NCBI GenBank assembly: GCA_050084985.1
Contig: JBITNC010000001.1
Coordinates: 34,410,001-34,474,000, forward strand
DNA: 64,000 bases
Source of the DNA: Nageia nagi
Taxonomy: Eukaryota; Pinophyta
Direction of reading: 5' to 3'
Part shown: one piece after another, positions 10,801 to 23,539 of the stretch
How the letters are laid out: each line of letters opens with the position of its first letter
How positions within the stretch are numbered: the first letter of the stretch is position 1
The notes under the pieces: model-generated
Told to the model about the DNA's origin: nothing
Databases searched by the model: none
What the model saw: only the letters and a program-made list of their open reading frames with translations
Translations under genes and position numbers: made by a program

Positions 10801-13800
10801 TGAGACGTTCAAATTGTTTCAATCATCTATGCACTATGGACTTCTTTGTAGCTATGGATGGTGCAAGTGAAGTTCGAAGCCTCAATGTGGGGTACATCTT
10901 ATGATGTAATTATGTGAATTATCTTAAATGAATTAAATTTTATTTAAAATATTTTTCTTTATATGTTAGACTAAAGATATCAATAATTAGTTACATTATT
11001 TTATGTTGCTTCCACTATCACTATAATTTTCAATTGTATCAAAGTAAACTTTTTAAAGTACTAATTTTATTTCACATATTTAAAATAAGGTGTGAATGTA
11101 ATAAAATAATTATGGGAAATAGATCAATAGTACCTTCAACATAAAAATACCAATGATTATGTGAGTAAAATATCAATCAAGAAGTTAATGCATAAAAATA
11201 TGTAAAATAAAGTGGAAGATATGATTTAAGCATATACATTCATCCTCTTGAGATTGATCATAGCTAAAGTAAAATGTATTCTCAATCTTAAAAGAAAAAT
11301 ATATATAAAATGATAAGGCATTTACTATGATACTCTAGAAATATACATGAAATAGTATAAAATTAAGAATAAGAGTATCTACACATATGTAAGAATTACA
11401 ACTATTAATTTTGCTAACAAATTGAGAAGCTTAGTGAAACTCTCATTTCATTAATATTATTTTTTAAAATGATATTATATTAGAATTAAAGCCTATTTTC
11501 TTTTTATAAAAGTAAGGAGGGGAATCTTTAATTACCTAAGCACTAATTACCTTAATCATTAATTGGCTAATAATGGGTAACTAATATACTCATAAATAAT
11601 AAAGCATGTCCATGATAGGTAGATTGATAAAGTGGTTAATTTCCATAGTGGTGGCCTAAGTTTAATTCATAGCATCCTGTTATAATACTTATGTTAAGTT
11701 TAGGTAACTAGGATGGAGTTTAAGTATCCTTCTTCAAAATAAAAAGGGTTTGAAATAAAAACTTAAATAATATATATTATGCTTATAGATAAAATAAAAT
11801 ATTTTTGCAATAATATATTCACAAATGATTTACTTTGTCTACAAATGATAAATAGAAATAAACAATGATATAGTAATATTGTAATCATGAAAAATGTATC
11901 TTTTATTAATTGTAACCAAACATTACATTAATACACATTTTTCATAACCACCTCAATGTGGATGTGTTCTTTACATATATTATGATATAAATAAATTTAG
12001 TATCTCTTGCTAGCTTGATGTAGTATGTTGTCTTTTGGTGTAGTATCATGTTGTAACATGTAATCTGCAATATTGACTTCACCAACACTATTGCACATGT
12101 TAGTACGTTAGTAACACAAAATCTAATATCTATTCTCAAGAATGTAATTTATATGCTTCTCTTTTGATCTCATAAAAATATCATCAAATCTCATAAAAAT
12201 ATAATATTAAAAAACTAAATTCTTTTCTCATAAAAGAGACCTTGTATTTATAGGGATATATTGGAATCTTGGTGTGAATATTTTATTATTGGTTTAACTC
12301 ATTTTTCAAAGAGCAGTAGGTAATGTTTGAAAATAAATTTGATCACATGTGGAGGTTGGTGAATGACCTTGACTTGAAGGTGTATGAAACATGTGGGAAG
12401 ACTTGTGTAACACATGGGACTAATGGAATGACTTGGGAGCCATGTGAGACTAATGGCATGATTTGTGACACATGTGGACATGTGGTGTGACACAACATGG
12501 TTTAACTTCATGAATTGGCTAAGTGAGGTAAAATTAAGCATTTAAATTTAAATGATCAAATTTTCTTATTTTGGAGGTATACATGCCTAAATTATGTGTC
12601 TACAAATATGATACAATCTAAAAAACTAGGGTACATAAGAGATCTATGGAAAGTAGTATCAAAATGTATGACATGTAAAACATCAAAAATGTTAAACCTA
12701 TAAGCAAAACATCAAAATAAGGAGAGTTTAAATAGGATACTCTCATGCAACTTTAAACCTAATAAAACATTAAACAAAATCATATTAGAATCTTTGACTT
12801 GGGGCAAGCCCAAGGCCAAGTTACCCTACAATGAAATGGGTCTAAACCCTATTTATCATTTAAGAGTTTTTAAAACAAAAATGAAATAAATAAAATGAAT
12901 AAATAAGAAGGATAGAAAATAAAAATATGATTATACCTTATTTTCTTATCTGTTGGATTGGAATGGGAAATATCTTGGTAATTGCTCACCTCCTCATGAT
13001 GTAAGCAGTCATAATAACCTTATTGTATAAACCTACAAAAATGCTCTAAGGACATTCCAACAACATTTATTTACTTTTTCAACTTACATTTTTACATGAT
13101 GGGTGAGGGTTTATTTATATTTTCATGAAGGAAAATTGATTGGGCAAACAAAATGGTGTGAAGACTCAACTAGGATTGACATCTAAGGAGAATGCAAGTG
13201 ATGCATGCAATTTTTTCTAATTACAAGACATAATGGTGGGAAAGGAAATTTAATCAACATTAACTAGGACTAGGACATGAGCTTGTATCAAGAAAAAACC
13301 CTATAAAATCATGTCAAATTTATTAGCTCAACTTAGAGTCTTTCTTGTAGCTCAAATTGTGTGTGCTTGGTTGGATACATGTTTTTGATGTCATAAACCC
13401 TTATGAAGTGTCATTGGTATGATCCTTAATGCTCTTCAAACTTATGTATACCTACAAGATGGAAGATAAAATATTTTAAATGCTTTTGCACTACTTAGGG
13501 GATTGTCTTGGGTTTATCCCTCAAGATCCTTTAGTAATAAGTCTTCCTTAATAGGCTATTAGCCCCCTAAGTATCAATTAAGATTTGGATAACAATAATT
13601 TGATAACCAAAAAGGAATTTGAACAATGTGACATTGATAAGAAATATAATGACAAGAATGACAATTACCAACTAGTATAACATGTAGAACCATACAAATG
13701 CCTACAAAGATTACAATTATGTTACACATAATCATACTTCTCAATTACATTCATATATATAACTGAAGGATTCAATAATTATGCTCAAAATATTTAATAT

Positions 13801-15028
13801 GATTAAAAGAGTAGAATTATATATTGGAAATAAGAAAAGATAGTGAAGTGTGATTTACCTCTTCCAAAGTACTCCAATTTTATTATGGGTATGTGCGCAA
13901 AAGATGTTAATACTTATAAGAAAAGCATACATATGACACACATGACATGCATGCAACCTAACATCATAACAACTCTCAAAATAAATAACCTCCATGCATG
14001 AGTATCCCTATACCCTGTTATGGTGACAAGATCAACTCTCAAGAGGGTAGGGTGCACTAAGTCTCTCAAGTATATGGAAACTTATACTCTCTCGTAATAC
14101 TATATTTCTTAGATATAAAAGCAAGATCTTAATAAATCAACAAATTAGAAACCTTTTCTCAACTGTCAAATCAAAGGTCCAATCAAGTAATTACTATTGA
14201 TTGATAGTTTGATCATCGATGGGAAGGATTGATTGGATCTTAAAGTGATTTTTCAACTTAAAATGTATTTTTATGGTATCTATATTTACCCATTTTGGAC
14301 TAAATGTCAATAAAGGAAGGATTAAAAAAAGCTGATACAAAGCTTTGATGTGACTATGTTCATGATTTGATCAAGGATATTTTTTTGATGAAATATGGAT
14401 TTTGATTGTAGATTTATAATACTACCATGTTATTAAAGAAAAAGTGTATACTTATTCTAAAATCATAATCAACATGAGATACCCAATTATGGTGTCATAC
14501 AATTCTTTGGATTTCAACTTCATATAGTATTTTGAGGACTTTGATATACTTCAAATGACTTATAATTGATCAAGTCATGTCATGGTCATATAAATATCCC
14601 ACTACAAGACCTGGTGTAATTTGAAATAGAAAATAACATATAAACAGGATATACTTTTTCCCCAATAGAGAAGGGTTAATCATAATCTTGCAACTAATTC
14701 CAAAATTTAGAGATTTAGCATTAATCATGCTTAGGTTTATTATTGACCTTTCCCCTTAATCAATGATTTAAAGGGTAAATGACATGAAAGTGGTGAACAA
14801 TTGCTTAATGAAATATAAAAAATAATATATATCAAAATTATAGATAATGTTTGATTAACAATCTGATGTAGGATTGGATGATCAATTGTTGATCAAATAA
14901 GTGATTAGGAATTAGACAATCAATTAATGATCTAGTGAGAATCAAAGTATTTATATAGATCCAATGAAGTTTAAATGGATCAAACTATATTATTTTTACA
15001 TTACAAGTTTTACTAAAGTGACTAACTA
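10800..15028. other. AT-rich intergenic DNA, no gene recognised
   Basis: About 4.2 kb with no convincing coding sequence on either strand; short ORFs (11942-12139 and 12299-12541, both -) have no family resemblance. Two local structures stand out: the SINE-like patch near 11600-11760, and short imperfect repeats of a CATGTGRGACTAATGG-like unit at about 12385-12490. The right end (14860-15028) is the pre-insertion flank of E2. Confidence 0.6.
11600..11760 (+). mobile_element. Possible tRNA-derived SINE fragment
   Basis: TTGATAAAGTGGTTAAT (11624-11640) resembles a tRNA A box, and AAGTTTAATTCAT (11658-11670) resembles a degenerate B box (canonical GGTTCGATTCC). Their spacing is tRNA-like. An A-rich, T-poor tail follows near 11735-11760. 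No target duplication was found and the B box is weak, so this is only a candidate. Confidence 0.3.
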
Positions 15029-15033
15029 GAGAG
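15029..15033. repeat. Target-site duplication of E2, left copy (GAGAG)
   Basis: GAGAG just left of the E2 outer LTR end is repeated at 24016-24020 just right of the other LTR. Five base pairs is the usual copia duplication length. Confidence 0.85.
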
Positions 15034-15467
15034 TGAAGAAATTAACCCTTTTTGAATTAACTTCTAATCTCCCAAGATTTCAAGAAGGTAATTTCAACTT
15101 CAGCATAATAACATAATAACTAAAGCCAATCACACAAATAACACAAGATATAAAGTGGTTCTTCCCTCCTTGGAAGTACATCACTAACTAGGATCTTATT
15201 TTCAAGGACCTCTCTTGCAAAATCTCTTCTCTCTCACACACTCTAAACCTAAGCAAAGCTTGCACTACAATTGTGTAACTAGAGAAGGGCAGGGTTCTTT
15301 TCTTTTTATAAGAAGAAACCCATTCTACAATTAATCCATTTTCTATTTTTAATATTTCTGCTATTTTTATTTCCTTAATACTTTAAGGTATCTAATGATA
15401 CTTTAAGTATTAAGTGAATTTACATTAAAGAGAAATATTACATAATATTACATTACAAATTCTAACA
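15034..15467 (-). repeat. E2 3' LTR (434 bp)
   Basis: Read on -, it begins TGTTAGAATTTGTAATG and ends TTCTTCA. A TATA box (TATAAAAAG) lies near 15303-15312. It differs from the 5' LTR by substitutions and by lacking a duplicated CTATTTTTA-containing stretch of about 40 bp. Confidence 0.92.
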
Positions 15468-15476
15468 CTCCCCCTT
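15468..15476 (-). other. Polypurine tract of E2
   Basis: AAGGGGGAG on the - strand directly precedes the 3' LTR start. Confidence 0.85.
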
Positions 15477-17524
15477 AATGTAATAATAGGATAGAGCCTA
15501 GAGAGAAGAAGAAAGATAAAGTAAAAGAGAGTTCTCCTCCAAAGAGATACAAGTGGATATGAGAACTTTTACATCATTAAAAAATAAACAAGATCTTAGT
15601 TTGACTCATTACAATACCATTTAACAAAATGGTTTATAATACAATCATTAACAATAACTACTTTCATTGTAAGTGTAGTCGATCAATACTGAGTTGACAT
15701 ATGAGCCTCCATAAGTTTGCCCATATGAAGTAAGTAATATGCATTCTCAAGATGAAACCTGTAAGATATAAGCATCTCATAAATAAGATCAGTTAGATGT
15801 ATCATATAATATTTATATCAATCATAAGATAAATGAACTAAGTAATGCCATCCATAAACTAATCAGTGATGCATATAAGTCATCACGAAGATGCCTAGCC
15901 AATACTTATAATCATCTAATGTATATAGAATTATATGTTAATCAATAATAAAAAAGCATATGCACATATATAAGTTACTTATGGATAATCAAATAGTGCT
16001 AACAAACACATATTGATTCCTCACATAGTGATTATAAAATAAAATGTACCATGAGTTCCTCACATAGAATGAACTAACCACAAAGGTGTACATTTAGATC
16101 AACATTGTACAACAAAAAAGAGCCTCTTAGGGATGAAGTTGTCATCAAAAATATGAATTCAACCTTCACTCTCCCTTAAGGATAACTTCACTACTATAAA
16201 AAAACATTCAAAGTGTGCACAACAAAATTTTTAAGGTGGCTAGTGAATAAATCAAGAGAGACAAAGTTAGATGAATAGAGTTATAGTGGTTGCATCAAGA
16301 ACTTTCTTTTGATAAAATATACTTGGATTTGATGTACACTATAAATCATCACTAATATGCCAAGCCCATACTTATCGATTACCAAATAAAGGAATGTATA
16401 AATAAAGTATACAAACCAAATAAAAGTTCAAAAACTTTATTAAGAAGGAAGAAATTACAATGGATTCAACAAGAATTTAATATTTAATCTCTTTTTTAGG
16501 GTAACTTCATCAATTTAATAGACTCCTTAAGCTTACAGAATTGAGCATTAGGAAAGGGTTTGATGAACAAATCAACAAAGTTTAGGATTGATGGACAATA
16601 CTGTAAGTGTAGAAGACCATCCAAAACCTTCTCTAAAATGAAGTGGGCTTGGATTTTTACATGCTTTGTTCTATAATGGAAAATGGAATTCTTTTCCAAA
16701 GTAATAATTGCCTGATTATCTAAAAAAATTTGAGATGGATGAACTTGTTCATACCCTATTTGTTTTAGAAGATGTCTCAAAGAAATGGCTTCCTAAGCTG
16801 CAATTGACATTGCATGATATTCATCCTCAGTGGTGGAGAGAGTAGTATTAGGCTACTTCTTGAATACCTGAGAGATAACACCTAAATGAATGCTAATCAC
16901 ATAAGTAGAGGTTGATTTCCTATCATATTCATCTCCCCTATAGTCAAAATCTGAGAATCTTAAAAGAGCAAATGAGGAAAACTTGTCATACTTAAGAGCA
17001 AGATCTTTAGTGCTTGTAACATACCTCAAAATTTGCTTAACAACATTGAAGTGCTTAACATATGGATTTTGCATAAAATGAGCCATAAAATTTATGATAA
17101 AGGTAATATATGGCTTGAAAATAGTAAAAAAAAGAAGACTACCATTTAGTTGTCTATAAGCTGTAGCATCTACCAACTGAGAGTTGGAATTAAGTGACAA
17201 AGTGATTTTAGGAGAGACTAGGATTGTACCATGCTTGCATTCCATTCCAAACTTTTATAAGATATTTGAGATATACTTTGATTAATTGAGGTAAGTACAA
17301 TTCTTATATTGGTACAATTACATATCAAGGTAGTAGTGTAATAGACCAAAATCAATCATTTGAAAAGTTACCTTAAGTTTGGATGTGCAATCTTGTATAA
17401 GGACTATATTATTCTCTATAATCAACAAATCATCCACATAGAGAAGAATCAAGATCAAGTCTTATTCTTGATTGAGAACATAAATATTTGAATAAGATAA
17501 GTATTTAGAAAATCCAATATCCTC

Positions 17525-17529
17525 AAAGT
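17525..17529. repeat. Target-site duplication of solo LTR (AAAGT)
   Basis: AAAGT at 17525-17529 is repeated at 18421-18425, immediately outside the two ends of the solo LTR. Confidence 0.88.
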
Positions 17530-18420
17530 TGTTGGGTATGTTTCATCCTTTGTAAAGGAAATATCATGTACAACTATGTTTTGATGCAGGTAAGAAACGA
17601 AGGTACTTTTTTGCTCCAAATAGGACGAAATTTTACGTGTAGATTCTACACATCCATACCTTTCCAACGGTATAAAGAACGCATAAAATGGAGCTTTGAG
17701 TCAAAAGTTATGACTTCTACAAGTTGGTTGTTTTTATGGGGACTGCAACTACGTTTTCCAGGGGGATACAGTTGGACAAAATATAATGGGTGGTTTTAAC
17801 CCATGGTTTTATGCTCATTGTATTGTAATACTACTATGTGGTTTTTGTATGGATTTATCTTATAAATATGGTAGTGTAATATGCATCAATTATCCTTTGG
17901 ATCAATGCTTTTGCCTTGGGTTGGGCATGGAAGAGCATGATGGAGTATCCTAGAAGGATCTTGGATTAGTGTGTATGCCCTAGGTTGGGCATGGGAGCAC
18001 ATGATGGTGGATCTTAGATTAGATCTTGAGAGAATCAAGTATGCTCAAGGTTTGGGCATGGCACATGGTGATAATGTGTGGTAATGCCTGTGATGGCATT
18101 ATGGAAGGATGTCCATGGAGGCATTGCTTGTAATCATGGTGGAGTGATTGTATTGTGGGTGAAGAAGAAATCCATGTTTGAGGAGCCTGCTGGGAGATGG
18201 AGAGAAGAGGGTGTTGCAGCAAGATTGTTGTTTGGTTCTTCTTTCATTGTAATTTGTAATTTCCGGAATAATGGAATTACTATGTTGGTGCTTCTCGAAG
18301 GATGTAACTCAAAGATGTTGAGTGAACCTTGTTAAATTTGGTGTTCTTCTTTTGTCTGCATGATTTAATTCTATTGTTAATTAGTTTGCTTCACTTAAAT
18401 CAGAATGGTAAATCCCAACA
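17530..18420. mobile_element. Solo LTR (891 bp) of an unrelated LTR retrotransposon inside E2 RT
   Basis: It starts TGTTGGG and ends CCCAACA, a perfect 7-bp terminal inverted repeat, with a 5-bp AAAGT duplication on both sides. Removing it plus one AAAGT restores collinearity of E2 RT with the P copy (40405-40445). No internal domain or second LTR is present, so it arose by LTR-LTR recombination. Its sequence resembles none of the other LTRs here, and its base composition is less AT-rich. Orientation is uncertain; a TATAAATATGG near 17860 would suit +. Confidence 0.9.
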
Positions 18421-18978
18421 AAAGTATCCTGAAATATTTTTATGCCAAGCCCTTGGTGCTTGCTTAAGTCCATATGAATACTTCTTTAACTTGCACACAA
18501 AAGATTCTTTACTTTCAACAACAAACCCTTTTGGTTGATTCATGTAGATTTATAGATCTAAGTCACCATTAAGGAAAGCACTCTTGATATCAATTTGAAA
18601 AACTTTCCATATTTGAGCTGTTGAAAGAGTAAAAATTACTCTGATAGTAGGCATATTTGCCACTAGAGTAAAGGTTTCTTCATAATTAACTCCATATTTT
18701 TGAGCAAAACCCTTAGCTACTAACCTTGCTTTGTATTTCTTAATATCTCCAATTGAGTTATATTTTACTTTATAAATCCATTTATTTTCAATCACATTGT
18801 GTTCATTAAGATAAGAAACCAAATTCTAAGTTTTATTCTTCATTAGAGCCTCATTCTCCACATTCATTACATTCATTCAACACTCATGGTTTGAAGCTTC
18901 TTTATAAGATGAGGGCTCATTCTTACAATTAATTTTAGCAAATAAAGATTTATTAATGGTCATACTCCTTGTTATCCT

Positions 18979-19761
18979 TTATGTTAGAGAGTTTAGTTCC
19001 TTAGGTGACAAATCCACACTAACATCCAACCAGTTTGAAGCAATAGAAGGATCATCACCCTCATTAAAGTTCTCATGAGATGCAAACTCTTTAAGTAGTT
19101 CATTAAACTTTACATCCCTTGACACAAAGACTGCATGGAAAGAAGGTTGATATAACCTATAGCCTCTATGATGATTGTCATAGCCCATAAAGATACACTT
19201 TTTAGATCTCTTATCAAACTTTTTTCTTTTCATAGGAATAATAAAGGTATAGGCATCACAACCAAAGACCTTAAAGTAAGAGATGTTAGGTTTCTTTTTT
19301 ATCCATGCCTCATATGGAGTTTTACCTTTAACTATTTTTGTAGGATACCTATTGAAGATGTAGAATGCAATATTTATAGCTTCACCCCATAAGAAGCTAG
19401 GAAGATCTCCCAACATACATCTTATCATTTCTTGAATGATTCTATTCTTCCTTTTGATAACACAATGCTGGTAAGGAGTGTAAGGGATAGTAAAATACCT
19501 CTTGATTCCATACTTGGTACAAAAACTATTGAATTCCTTGTTATTATACTCACCCTTATTATCAAATTTTAACATTTTGATTTTGAATCCAAACTGATTT
19601 TCTACCAAGGATTTGAAATTTTTGAAACTATCAAAGGTTTGATCCTTGTGCTCTATAAGATAACTAAATGTCATCATGCTAAAATCATTAATAAAGGTAA
19701 GGACATAAGATTCTCCCCTAAGTGACTTAGTTGGAAATGGATCCATCAAATCTATATGCAT
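18979..19761 (-). pseudogene. E2 integrase domain (260-codon open segment)
   Basis: This is the longest open segment of E2. Integrase joins the cDNA to the host genome. The open frame starts within the domain at MHIDLMDP, giving the first catalytic Asp at residue 4; the second is Asp67 (canonical SDNGGEY reads FDNKGEY). The third catalytic residue, the Glu of the GVAERKNR motif, is Lys103 (VIKRKNR), a single G-to-A change that abolishes catalysis. FLWGEAINIA and the copia GKTPYEAW and FKVFGCDAY motifs follow. It stays open although the active site is lost. Confidence 0.9.
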
Positions 19762-20344
19762 AAGTTGAAGAGGTTAAGTTATTTTAGTTTCCTTATCTTT
19801 TGAAAACTTTTTTCGATTCATTTTACCTAGAATACACTTATCATAGAGACCAATTGTAGGTGATATTGGAGGAAAACCATCCATAAGTTCATGATATTTC
19901 ATGACTTGAATATTATTATGGTTTAGGTAGCTTAATTGATGGTGTGAAAGATTACCTCTTGAACAAAAATTAGTTGCAAGGTACATCTTTTTTGGAGATT
20001 AATTGATAATGTAAAGGTCATCTTGCACTAAACCTTTCACTAAAGTGGCAAGGCCCTTTTTCATACACCAAGAGTGTGAGTTAAACTTAAAGGAGTAACC
20101 CTTCCTTGCAACCTAAATTATGAAAATGAGATTCATAGTGAGCTTAACACATAAAGCACATTCTCAAGAATCTTCCCTTGTATCAACACACTTCCAATAA
20201 CTTGAACTTCAAGGATTGAACTATCACCTATCACAACTACATCTTTTTTATACTTATAAAAGTTTTCAAACTTATCCTTTTAAAAAAACATGTGATTAGT
20301 GCATCCAAAATCAACAATATAATCATTTTTCAAAGTGCAAGACT

Positions 20345-21256
20345 TGGAGAAAAAGGCAACAACAAAAGCAAAATTTTTGTTCCTTCTATTATTAGATTTA
20401 TTTGGTTTTTTAGATCTTCTTTCATTTTGATCTTTTTTTTTTCTTGAAGCAATCAACTTCCTTATGACCATAGTAGTTACAAAAATTACAATTTCCATCA
20501 ATCTTGGATTTAGTTTTCTTAGACTTACCATTATCAAAATTCTTCTTGTTTGAACCATTTTTGAAGTTCTTCTTAGGATCATAAGAACCCTTCTTTTGGT
20601 TATGGTTTTTCTTTTTGAAGTGAGGCTTCATTGGACCAAGTGCTACAGATGACTCCTTAGGAGTAGTGATCAACACTTTATTGTTAAATGTTTTCTCATA
20701 CTTCAAGAGAAGCCTTGATAGATTTTCCAAGGAGAACATTTCTTTTTTATCATCAAGCCTAATTTCAATAATAGTCACAAAATGATTAAACTTAGTAGAA
20801 AGGCTTTGAAGGATGATGAAAGTTAGAAACCCATCATTGATCTAATTGCAAGCACACCTCACAAGTTGATTCCTAAGGTCAACAATCTTATTCAAATATA
20901 TAGCACACTTTCGTTTTCCTCTTGACATAATTGAGGTAACTTCTAAAGACTGGTGAACTTCTTAAAACATTTAGTACCAAGGTAGATACTCTTTAGTTTA
21001 TCCTAATCTTCCTTTGCAGTATTTGAAGAAGATATATGAGGAAGATTTTATCTAAAATTGCATAAAAGATCATAGATGTTGTCAAATAATTCTTAGTATT
21101 ATAAGCTTCAAGTTCCTTCTCCTTAGATGGAGCAACTTAGTTTTCATTGATAATCATCCAAAGTTTCTATGTTTGAATTTCTACCTTCATCTTTGGTTCC
21201 CAAATACCATGGTTGGAACCATCTAAGATATGCTTGGGTGTAAAAAATTCTTCCAT
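20345..21256 (-). pseudogene. E2 copia gag
   Basis: The start at 21256 gives MEEFFTPKHILDGSNHGIWE, matching the gag starts of E1 and P. The middle is broken by stops. A 118-codon open segment (20422-20778) carries the C-terminal part: RLDDKKEMFSLENL, a Lys/Asn-rich basic linker and an intact CCHC knuckle (Cys97, Cys100, His105, Cys110 of that segment). The knuckle binds element RNA during packaging. Of the copia gags here only this one keeps all four zinc ligands. Confidence 0.88.
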
Positions 21257-21259
21257 TGC

Positions 21260-23525
21260 TATAAAATAATATGAATGAGATAAATAAAGTAAGCATACAT
21301 GTTGCATTTAAAAAAAATACATGTTTAAAAACTATTCAACAAATCAAATGCTTAATTGTTAACAAGAATAATAATCATGCATCCAACATCTTCAACATTA
21401 AGTATAACCAAAGAAGGAGAAGTTGAGGCTTATTTTTTTTTATCAAAAATTAGGCTTCAATCGGATGCCCTCAAGGAGCCCAAATCCTACTAATCCTCAA
21501 CTAGTTCTCCTTAGGTAGCGATATACTCTCATAAGAAGTATGAGCTATTTTATAAGGTTGTGATGTATGTTGGATCGAATAAATTAATTATCTTGATTAA
21601 ATTTTCAATTTTCCTCCTAGGTTATCAAAATAATCTCTAAATAGATGGCTAAACATGTGGTATCACTACAAACATGCCTATCCACCTCTATGGAGTTAAA
21701 TTTAGACCAACAAAGGACTTAAGGGAAATTAAGAAGTATAACCTTTTCAGCATTTGGATCGTTAGATTAAAAGGCTCTAGTCCACCTTATCCTCACCTCA
21801 TGGCTCCCCAAACAAGTCATGTTACAGAAAAAAATATGTAGATGTGTTCATTTTAGGGGGAAGCAATTTTCAATATTTGCATACTTTGCATATAAAGTAG
21901 AAGTGCAAAACAAATAAAGTGCTTTTAAAAAATGAAACTACATTTCACATTATCCATAAGTATGAACCAAAGAGTCCAATGGATTTTGTTACAACCCCTA
22001 TGGATCTCTTTATAAAAGTTCATTAATTTTAAGTAACAACAAATGAGCCTAAGAGTCTAATGAGTTTTGTCACAACCCTTAATGGATCTCTTTACAAAGG
22101 TTCATTATCAAAAATGAGGAATTCTCACCCTTGTTACTTAAAAAATGGACTTAAATTATTCATTATTTGCAATTTATTATTAAAAGACAAAGTAAAAATA
22201 TTTAAGGAAACTTTATCCATTCACATGCATTAGGATAAAATATTAAATCATGCATTAAATTTTTTTATCCAACTTAGCAAAAAACATGCACTAGGAAAAA
22301 ACAAAAAAATTAAAGCATGCATTTAAAATTTTTATCCAACCACATGTGTACATCAAATATGCTTTAAGATAAAAAAAATATTAATCTATGCATACATATC
22401 ATTAATCCATTCATGCATAATTAATTAACACTAATCCATGCATAAAATTACTAAACTATGCATTATTAATCCACCTTTATCTTAATGGCATGCTTGAATA
22501 AGTTCCTTAAAATAACTTGCTTTTAAAATATTAGCAAATAAAGTATTTACTTAAAAATAGTCCATACCTAAAAAATACACCTTTATAAAATAAGATTCCC
22601 CCAAGGAGTTAAAAAAAATCCCCTATTGAAAAAAAAAATTGATTTAAAAAATAATTCCCCTTCATTAAAAATAGATTCTCCATTTTTAAATACTTACTAG
22701 TATTAGTATTATTATTTAAAAATATATATATATTAAATTAAAACATTTAAAAAAATAAAAAATAAACATTAAAAAATAGAGGGGTTTGCACAACCCCCTT
22801 TGGGGGTGGCCAGCCCAAGGGCTGCGCACACCCCTTTGGGGGGTGACTAGCCTAGGGCTGTGCACCGAACTACGCACACCCTTTTGGGGGTTGGCTAGCT
22901 GAGGGTTGTGCATGCCCACCTATTCTTTTAATAAAAAAATAGATTTTTACAAATTTACAATTTGTTGTCAAAAATAATTTTTTTATTAAAATTGTAAAAA
23001 ATACAGTATATATATATATATATATATATCTTTTTAAAAATATGTGTTTTTTTTAAAAATTTTTACATACATTTTAGTATGTAAAAAATTTGTAAAAATA
23101 ACATTATAATAAAAAATATTTACAAAATTTTTATCATACTTTTCACTAAGTGAAACCTTACAAATTTAAGCTATAATAACCTATTATTGCTAAATTTAAG
23201 CAAATTTATTCAAAACTTGCCTATTATTGCTACATATTAAGCAATTTTATTTAAAAAATTGCAACTTAACAAACTAAAATAATGCATAGCAATACCATTA
23301 GCTTAAACTAACATGTTAGTATAACAATAATGTATTATATAGTTTAATCAAAGTTTGCTAAACTTAAACTTGATAATCAAGAAACCAAAATGGTTAATAA
23401 TGAAGTAAAATTTGATAAAGAAAAGGTACAAGATTATGCCTTAAAACCCTTTTACCTCAACAAAGTAGATGGAGAACAAGGCGGAAAGGACCTTCAAAGA
23501 TGTTGAAGAGGAGCCTCTAAGAAAA
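21260..23525 (-). other. E2 leader region
   Basis: Non-coding leader between primer site and gag. It has AT-rich stretches with many ATGCAT motifs (22200-22480), a TA dinucleotide run at about 23003-23030 and the GC-rich repeat described separately. It is collinear in character with the leader of the same-family element at 60629-61836. Confidence 0.7.
22784..22918. repeat. GC-rich tandem repeat (three units) in E2 leader
   Basis: Three imperfect units of about 45-50 bp each contain CACCCCTTTGGGGGTG, which is self-complementary, followed by GGCTAGCC-like and GGGCTGTGCAC-like words. It is the most GC-rich spot in the region and is surrounded by over 70% AT. The overlapping ORF at 22716-22919 (-) merely reads the repeat and is not a gene. 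Confidence 0.75.
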
Positions 23526-23537
23526 GCTCTGATACCA
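23526..23537 (-). other. Primer-binding site of E2 (tRNA-iMet)
   Basis: On the - strand it reads TGGTATCAGAGC, a perfect iMet complement, 2 bp from the end of the 5' LTR. Confidence 0.92.
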
Positions 23538-23539
23538 CT

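Larger units (their letters stand above)
16496..20340 (-). pseudogene. E2 copia pol (split by a solo LTR)
   Basis: Read from high to low coordinates. Protease remnant near 20290 reads IVDFGCTNHM, so the catalytic Ser of DSG is replaced by Phe. GAG-pre-integrase: 19774-19990 (HHQLSYLNHNN, GKMNRKKF). Integrase: 18979-19761. RT N-terminal half: 18426-18822 (NKWIYKVK, YKARLVAKGFAQKYG, DIKSAFLNGDL). The solo LTR 17530-18420 then interrupts. RT resumes from 17524, with LLYVDDLLI near 17420-17440. RNase H: 16496-17245, with DRKSTSTYV and AHFILEKVLDGLLH. The frame is broken between most domains. Confidence 0.93.

Noticed and set aside
22716-22919. 67-codon ORF on - with repeated Pro/Arg units
   Set aside because: Produced by the GC-rich tandem repeat in the E2 leader.
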